Shown here: positions 58,948 to 64,000 of the stretch, in pieces
How the letters are laid out: every line of letters begins with the position of its first letter
Numbering within the stretch: position 1 is the stretch's first letter
Source: Hyphomicrobiales bacterium
GTDB taxonomy: Bacteria; Pseudomonadota; Alphaproteobacteria; Rhizobiales; Rhizobiaceae
Direction: 5' to 3'
Assembly (NCBI GenBank): GCA_900465675.1
Contig: UBJR01000007.1
Span: forward strand, 1 to 64,000
Length of the DNA stretch: 64,000 nt
Notes under the pieces: generated by a model
The model's input: only the letters and a program-made list of their open reading frames with translations
Told to the model about the DNA's origin: nothing
Database searches by the model: none
Translations under genes and position numbers: made by a program

Positions 58948-59688
58948 TCAGGCGATCGCGCCGCCATCCGCGGTGACAGTCGCGCCCGTAATGACGCTCG
59001 CGGCGGAGCTTGCCAGGAAGACAACGGCGTTTGCGATCTCCTTCGGCTCGCCGTAGCGCCCCAGCGACGTCAGGCTTCGCTGGAAGTCTGCTGCCGTGCC
59101 GTCGGCCGGATTGGCATCCGTATCCGTCGCCCCAGGCTGCACCAGGTTCACAGTGATGCCGGACGGCCCAAGCTCACGCGAAAGGCCGCGCGTGAAGGAC
59201 GTGAGCGCCGCCTTCGACATGGCGTAAGGAGTTATACCAGGGAAGGGCACCCGCTCGCCGAGCGCCGAGCCGATCGTGATGATGCGGCCGCCGTTTCCCA
59301 AATGCGGGATGACCGCCTTTGCAAACAGCACCGGCGCCCGAACGTTGACGTCCATGAGGGTTTGATATTCATCCAGGTTCAGATCAGCGATGTTTCCCGA
59401 ATGCCCGATCGCTGCGCTGTTCACGAGGATGTCCAGCCCGCCGAGGGCGGCCACGGCGTCTTCGACAGCCCGCGCGATCGCCTGCGGATCGGCGCTGTCG
59501 GCCTGGATGGCGACGGCGCGGCGGCCGCGGCTTTCAACGGAGCGGGCAACCGCCGAAGCCTTCTCGCTCGAACTTTGATAGGTGAACGCCACATCCGCAC
59601 CGTTCTCCGCAAGCGCTTCAACGATGGCCGCGCCGATGCCGCGCGAGCCGCCCGTGACCAAAGCGCGCTTTCCACTCAAATCGATCAT
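58948..59688 (-). CDS. Short-chain dehydrogenase/reductase
   Basis: 246 residues. SDR motifs: ALVTGGSRGIGAAIVEAL near residue 8, LVNSAAIG, catalytic Ser in ITIGSALG, Tyr-Lys in YAMSKAALTSFTRG, and C-terminal TADGGAIA. The substrate is unknown. Close paralogue of the frameshifted SDR at 37573. It is divergent from the quinone oxidoreductase at 59959; the 270-base region between them has no gene. Confidence 0.92.
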   Translation of the reverse strand: MIDLSGKRALVTGGSRGIGAAIVEALAENGADVAFTYQSSSEKASAVARSVESRGRRAVAIQADSADPQAIARAVEDAVAALGGLDILVNSAAIGHSGNIADLNLDEYQTLMDVNVRAPVLFAKAVIPHLGNGGRIITIGSALGERVPFPGITPYAMSKAALTSFTRGLSRELGPSGITVNLVQPGATDTDANPADGTAADFQRSLTSLGRYGEPKEIANAVVFLASSAASVITGATVTADGGAIA

Positions 59689-59958
59689 TTGCCTCGATTC
59701 CTTTCTTCATTGTCAGTCGGGAAGTCGGGAGAACCGCAGCTATGCGGATGCGCCCGACAGGGTATGCCTCCTATTTTGTGGCCGTGGGGCAGCGCTTGAA
59801 GTGACGATGATTGCGACAGCTTGTTGCACGGTGGGGAACGGCGACCGCGTCCGATCCCGCTCGTTGCAGCTCGCGCAACACGACGTTCCCGATGGCGAAC
59901 CCTTTCTCGGGAGCACAGACAACCTAAATGTCTCTAGAAGTTGAAGAATGGAGTGATG

Positions 59959-60915
59959 ATGAAGGCCGCCGTCTACGACAATCCGGGACCTCCGTCTGTG
60001 CTTAAATACGTCGACGTGCCTGATCCCGTCTGCGGGGCGGACGAAGTCCTCATAAGGGTGGAAGCGATCTCCATCGAAGGCGGAGATCTGATCAATCGCA
60101 GATCGACGTCACAGGTACCATTGTGGGTGGTCGGATATGCAGCGGCCGGCACGGTCGTGAGCGTGGGCGAGGACGTGACCACCCGTGCCGTTGGCGACAA
60201 GGTCGCTGCCTTCAGCATGGAGGGATCGCATGCTGAACTCTGGGCTGTCGCTGCTTCGCGAACGTGGCCGGTTCCCGCGGGACTGGACATGGCAAGGGCC
60301 GCCGCGCTGCCCATCTCCTTCGGCTCCGCCTATCACAGCGTGGTCACCCGAGGCGCTGTCGGGATAGGCGAAACGATCCTAATTCACGCTGCGGCCGGTG
60401 GCGTAGGGCTCGCGGCGGTACAGCTTGCCAAGCGGGCAGGGGCGACCGTGATTGCCGTCGCAAGCGCGAGCGAAAGGCAGGCCCGTCTAATCGAACTCGG
60501 CGCCACCTTCGTCATCGACCGACTCCAGCACGACGTCGTGGAAGAAGCGTGCCGACTGACCAATGGGAAGGGCGTCGACCTGGTGATCGACCCCGTCGGC
60601 TCCACATTGCAAGCTTCGCTCTCCGCACTCGCACAGGAAGGGCGTCTCGTCTTCCTTGGCAATGCCGGCGGCGGAAAGCTCGATGTCGATCTATGGCAGC
60701 CGATGCAGAACAATCAGACGCTCCACGGGGTATTCATGGGATCCATCTTCGAACGGCCTTCGGTGCACGGCACCGTCGACGATCTCCTTGCCACCGCCGC
60801 AGCCGGAAAGATCGACGTCGTGATCGACCGATCTTTCGCGCTTGAAGACGCTGCGCACGCGCACGACTACGCCGAGGCCGCAAAGCCTCTCGGGCGGATC
60901 GTGATGACCCCATGA
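59959..60915 (+). CDS. NADP-dependent quinone oxidoreductase / medium-chain dehydrogenase
   Basis: 318 residues from the ATG at 59959, spaced 6 bases from GGAG. Zinc-free MDR: MKAAVYDNPGPPSVLKYVDV, then HAAAGGVGLAAVQLAKRAGA as the NADP motif and VDLVIDPVGSTLQ. The family reduces quinones and enones. A hydrolase gene follows 22 bases later, so they form an operon. Confidence 0.9.
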   Translation: MKAAVYDNPGPPSVLKYVDVPDPVCGADEVLIRVEAISIEGGDLINRRSTSQVPLWVVGYAAAGTVVSVGEDVTTRAVGDKVAAFSMEGSHAELWAVAASRTWPVPAGLDMARAAALPISFGSAYHSVVTRGAVGIGETILIHAAAGGVGLAAVQLAKRAGATVIAVASASERQARLIELGATFVIDRLQHDVVEEACRLTNGKGVDLVIDPVGSTLQASLSALAQEGRLVFLGNAGGGKLDVDLWQPMQNNQTLHGVFMGSIFERPSVHGTVDDLLATAAAGKIDVVIDRSFALEDAAHAHDYAEAAKPLGRIVMTP

Positions 60916-60937
60916 ACGATGGAAAGAGGACCACCTT

Positions 60938-61855
60938 ATGATCAAGCGGGTTTCGTTCAGTAACAGAGGGATCGAAGTCGTCGGCAATATCCACTTGCCG
61001 ACGGACTTCGACGAGGGTGGCGCATATCCCGCGGTTGTCCTTGCGACGCCGGGCAGCAGCGTGAAGGAACAGATCGGCGCGATCTACGCCGAGCGACTCT
61101 CCGCAAAGGGCTTCATAGCGCTTACGTTCGACCCGTCATATCAGGGCGAGAGCGGCGGCGAACCGCGTGATCTCGAAGATCCAGCCGTTCGTGTCGAAGA
61201 CATTCATTGCGCTGTCGATCATCTGGCGACGCTATCCTATGTCAACGATGCGCGGATCGGACTCCTTGGGATCTGCGCAGGTGGCGGCTACGCGATCAAG
61301 GCAGCACTGACCGAACGGCGCTTCAAGGCGGTGGGCACGGTCGTCGCCAATGACATCGGCGAAGCGATGCGCCGCCTGCTTCCCGACGCCCGGCAGACGC
61401 TCCTGGATGTTGCGGCGGAGCGCACTGCGCAAGCGCGCGGTGCCGCGGCACGGAGAGATCCATGGATTGCTGATAGCCTCGTGGAAGCCGAGGCTGCAGG
61501 CATCACTGATCCCGAGCTGCTGGAGGCGGTCACGTTTTATCGAGAGTCGGAGTATCGGCATCCGAATTCGACGAACCGCCTGCTGTTCGTCAGCTATGGC
61601 GCCCTGCTGGGTTTCGACGCGTTCAGCCTGCCCGAGCTACTGACCCAGCCGCTGCAGGTGATCGTCGGCGGGCGCCGGGGTCCGACCGGACAATACGAGG
61701 CGGGGAGGCGTCTGTTCGACCTTTCTCCGTCGAGGGCGAAGCACTTCTTGGAAGTCGAGGGCGCGGGACACTACGACATGTACTACAAGCCGGAATATGT
61801 CGGCCCGGCGACCGCACGGCTGGCCGAGTTCTTTTCAGAACATCTTGCGCCGTAG
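60938..61855 (+). CDS. Alpha/beta hydrolase with Cys nucleophile motif
   Basis: 305 residues. The nucleophile elbow is LLGICAGGGYA, with Cys113 in place of Ser, as in dienelactone-hydrolase relatives and YcjY-like proteins. The catalytic His is in EGAGHYDMYYKP. The lid region includes EAEAAGITDPELLEAVTFYR. It probably hydrolyses an ester or lactone; with the preceding oxidoreductase it may act on an aromatic breakdown product. The ATG has a GAGGACC element upstream. Confidence 0.88.
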   Translation: MIKRVSFSNRGIEVVGNIHLPTDFDEGGAYPAVVLATPGSSVKEQIGAIYAERLSAKGFIALTFDPSYQGESGGEPRDLEDPAVRVEDIHCAVDHLATLSYVNDARIGLLGICAGGGYAIKAALTERRFKAVGTVVANDIGEAMRRLLPDARQTLLDVAAERTAQARGAAARRDPWIADSLVEAEAAGITDPELLEAVTFYRESEYRHPNSTNRLLFVSYGALLGFDAFSLPELLTQPLQVIVGGRRGPTGQYEAGRRLFDLSPSRAKHFLEVEGAGHYDMYYKPEYVGPATARLAEFFSEHLAP

Positions 61856-61869
61856 GATTCGGCGGGCTG

Positions 61870-62745
61870 CTAGGACGAGCCGGAGTCGTAGCACTCGATC
61901 AGCATCTCTGTCAGCACACGCACCTTCTTGGCAGGATGCTGTCCAGGAGGCCTGACCACGAAAATGCCGGCGGTGGGAGGCGGATACTTCGGCATCACTT
62001 CGACGAGGGCACCGGAGGCGATGTGTTGGTCCGTAAGACCGTTCGGAAGTCTGGCGATGCCTAGCCCTTCCAGCGCGGCGGCGAGCAATGCTACTCCGTT
62101 GTCGGCCTTGAACCGTCCTTGCGGCCGGGTGTTGAGTACCTGGTCGCCATCTGTGACTTGCCAACTCTCAGTTCCCTGCATGAGCGCCTCATGCTTGAGA
62201 AGTTCGTCCGGCGTCTCGGGCGAGCCATTCCGGGTGATGTAGTCGGGGCTAGCAACGAATTTCGCGTAGAGTGGTCCAACGCGCCTGGCAACGAGATTGG
62301 AATCCGGCAGATATCCGATCCGAATCGCACAGTCGAAACCTTCCGTAATGAGATCGACGAAGCGGTCGGTGTAGCACGAGGTGACCTGAAGATGCGGGTG
62401 TCGGCGCGCCATCTGAGACAGGACGGGAGCGAGGTGGGTCGGCCCGAACGACAGTGGGGCGGCGACCCTGATGCGCCCGCGAAGCTCGCCCGCCGGCAAT
62501 ATCGTCTCGCGGGCCGCATCGATCTCCGCCGAAACCCTCGCCGCATAATCTCGGAACGTCGCGCCTTCCTCAGTCAGAGCGATGCCGCGGGTCGTTCGCG
62601 CGACGAGCTGAACGCCCAACTCCGCCTCAAGACGAGCGATACGCCGGCTGACCATCGACTTGGAGACGCCAAGCCGTTGAGCGGCGGGTGTCACCCCTCC
62701 TGCGTCGGCGACTTCCACGAAGGTCCTGAGATCGTCGATTTCCAT
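61870..62745 (-). CDS. LysR-family transcriptional regulator
   Basis: 291 residues from the ATG at 62745 (AAGGGGAAC upstream). Helix-turn-helix: VEVADAGGVTPAAQRLGVSK followed by SMVSRRIARLEAELG. The effector domain begins at GRIRVAAPLSFGPTHLAPVL, the CrgA/PtxR-like LysR group. It is divergent from the isochorismatase-like gene at 62884 and may control it; it is also convergent with the hydrolase gene. Confidence 0.92.
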   Translation of the reverse strand: MEIDDLRTFVEVADAGGVTPAAQRLGVSKSMVSRRIARLEAELGVQLVARTTRGIALTEEGATFRDYAARVSAEIDAARETILPAGELRGRIRVAAPLSFGPTHLAPVLSQMARRHPHLQVTSCYTDRFVDLITEGFDCAIRIGYLPDSNLVARRVGPLYAKFVASPDYITRNGSPETPDELLKHEALMQGTESWQVTDGDQVLNTRPQGRFKADNGVALLAAALEGLGIARLPNGLTDQHIASGALVEVMPKYPPPTAGIFVVRPPGQHPAKKVRVLTEMLIECYDSGSS

Positions 62746-62883
62746 CTTGCGTTCCCCTTTCTGCAACACAGCTCGCGTTTTCGAGGCCTACCGCATCAGG
62801 GCTGGCACTGACAAGGTTTTCGTGGATCGACGTCCAACGGACGCGTTCGCATCTGTCGACGAACCAACAAACAAGGATGTTTC

Positions 62884-63543
62884 ATGACCTTTCGTAACGG
62901 CCTCGCCTCGCTTCTCCGCCCTGAAGATTCGGTTCTCGTCCTCATCGACCATCAGCCTTATCAGCTCGCGAACGTGAACAGCCACGAACCGACGATGGTG
63001 GTCAACAACACGGTAGGCCTTGCAAAGGCGGCCAAGGCCTTCGACGTTCCGACCATCCTCACAACGGTGATCGCGGAGCGCGGCGGCAAACTCTTCCCAC
63101 AGATCGCCGACGTCTTCCCAGGCCAGGAAATCATCGACCGGACGCTTATCAACACCTGGCAGGATGCGAAGGTTGTCGACGTGGTGAAGGCGACCGGTCG
63201 CAAGCAACTGGTAATTGCGGGTCTGTGGACAGAGGTGTGCGTTGCGATGCCGGCAATTCAGGCCGCGGGCGAGGGCTGGGATGTCACGGTCATCACGGAC
63301 GCCTCTGGCGCAGTCTCCCCCGAGGCGCATCAGGTCGCAATCCAGCGTATGATCGCAGCCGGCGTCAACATGATGACCTGGCTCGCGCTCGCAGCCGAAT
63401 GGCAGCGCGACTGGTCCCGTGCCGAACAGGCTGCAAAGATCACCGACGTCATCGTCCAGCATTCTGGCGGGAGCGGAATCGCATATCTGTGGGAGCAGCA
63501 GTTGCTCAACACTGCCGCGCCCAAGGCTGGTGCTGGAGCGTGA
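62884..63543 (+). CDS. Isochorismatase-family hydrolase, YcaC-like
   Basis: 219 residues. Catalytic Asp22 in VLVLIDHQPYQLANV, the YcaC-like INTWQDAKVVDVVKATGRKQ and Cys in IAGLWTEVCVAMPAIQAAG. YcaC-like proteins form octameric rings; their natural substrate is not settled. A pirin gene follows, and YcaC-like and pirin genes are often neighbours in proteobacteria. Divergent from a LysR regulator. Confidence 0.9.
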   Translation: MTFRNGLASLLRPEDSVLVLIDHQPYQLANVNSHEPTMVVNNTVGLAKAAKAFDVPTILTTVIAERGGKLFPQIADVFPGQEIIDRTLINTWQDAKVVDVVKATGRKQLVIAGLWTEVCVAMPAIQAAGEGWDVTVITDASGAVSPEAHQVAIQRMIAAGVNMMTWLALAAEWQRDWSRAEQAAKITDVIVQHSGGSGIAYLWEQQLLNTAAPKAGAGA

Positions 63544-63632
63544 GCACGCCTAAAAAGAGGAGCGGGTGCGTCACGCGTCACCGCCTCTCGCTTTGAATGG
63601 ATGATCATCGGCCGAAGAAGAGGACGAAACAC

Positions 63633-64000
63633 ATGAGCTGGAACCCTGCGATCGAACCAGGATGCCCCGATGAGACAGGCGTGGAGGCGATCGAGACCTT
63701 AATCGTTCCTCGCGCTCGCGATCTTGGCGGTTTCGAAGTCCGACGGGCGCTGCCCGCACCGAACCGACAGATGGTCGGCCCGTTCATATTCTTCGACCAG
63801 GCTGGTCCCGCCGAACTCCTGACGGGGCAGGGCGTCGACGTCCGGCCACATCCGCATATCGGTCTCGGCACCGTCACCTATCTGTACCAAGGAGACTTTC
63901 ATCACCGGGACAGCACCGGTGCCGACCAGATCATCAGGCCGGGCGAGTTGAACTGGATGGTCGCGGGCAAAGGCGTATCGCACTCAGAGCGCACGAGCGC
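63633..64000 (+). CDS. Pirin family protein (partial, cut by window end)
   Basis: About 122 residues before the window ends: [40 protein letters not shown], then [20 protein letters not shown] and [19 protein letters not shown]. The HPHIG...H metal site and GVSHSER are those of pirins, cupin proteins that bind iron and can have quercetinase activity. The 3' half lies outside the window. It probably shares a transcript with the YcaC-like gene 89 bases upstream. Confidence 0.92.
   Translation, partial: MSWNPAIEPGCPDETGVEAIETLIVPRARDLGGFEVRRALPAPNRQMVGPFIFFDQAGPAELLTGQGVDVRPHPHIGLGTVTYLYQGDFHHRDSTGADQIIRPGELNWMVAGKGVSHSERTS

Overview
The window reads as DNA from an alphaproteobacterium of the order Hyphomicrobiales, most likely the family Rhizobiaceae. 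The grounds are high-GC coding DNA, a rhizobial Usg protein, an Atu4866-domain protein (a family named from Agrobacterium), HWE-type histidine kinases, and repeated promoters of the EcfG/RpoE2 general-stress type (GGAAC, a 16-17 base spacer, then NNTT). There is no rRNA, recognisable tRNA, CRISPR array or replication gene, so chromosome and large replicon cannot be told apart.

Region 1 (about 1-24.6 kb) is a general-stress and redox block. It holds a decayed PAS/HWE kinase and a minus-strand operon running from an FdhF/YdeP-type molybdopterin oxidoreductase through a c-type cytochrome and a complete caa3-type oxidase (subunit II with fused cytochrome c, then I and III) to a small membrane protein, CtaG and another cytochrome c. 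Around it lie small stress proteins (two DUF4142 proteins in the window, DUF2934, DUF3175), a flavodoxin-fold reductase followed by a UdgX-type uracil-DNA glycosylase, a PoxB-like ThDP enzyme, two single-domain response regulators, a zinc alcohol dehydrogenase, S21, an AlkB-like dioxygenase and a LOV-HWE blue-light kinase. Nine EcfG-like promoters in this region, plus one at 47.67 kb, suggest one regulon.

Region 2 (24.7-29.3 kb) is a scar. A large-subunit catalase and an HD phosphohydrolase have each lost their N-terminus at one shared breakpoint near 26.60 kb. Next come a type IV AbiE toxin-antitoxin pair with a frameshifted toxin and inverted remnants of a SIR2-HerA defence pair.

Region 3 (29.7-47.6 kb) is a metabolic accessory stretch of LysR, MarR and HxlR regulators, each next to a short-chain dehydrogenase, aldo/keto reductase, NmrA-like protein, dehalogenase or small periplasmic protein. 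It contains several gene-end fusions (36.63, 40.50 and 40.64 kb).

Region 4 (47.8-58.8 kb) is a defence island in partial decay. It carries a 5'-truncated, catalytically inactive prokaryotic Argonaute, an intact second AbiE pair, and a roughly 916-codon nuclease-NTPase-helical-repeat-SEC-C protein interrupted by four single-base frame changes. A SIR2 remnant, a 4 x 22 bp iteron array, a broken TacA-TacT pair, two PIN-toxin modules and fragments of NACHT, HEPN, TolB-like and monooxygenase genes follow.

Region 5 (58.9-64 kb) returns to ordinary metabolic genes: SDR, quinone oxidoreductase, alpha/beta hydrolase, LysR regulator, isochorismatase-like hydrolase, and a pirin cut by the window end.

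All calls come from reading translations and motifs; no database search was run. Many breaks are single-base changes, several of them in short homopolymers, so sequencing error cannot be separated from real decay here.
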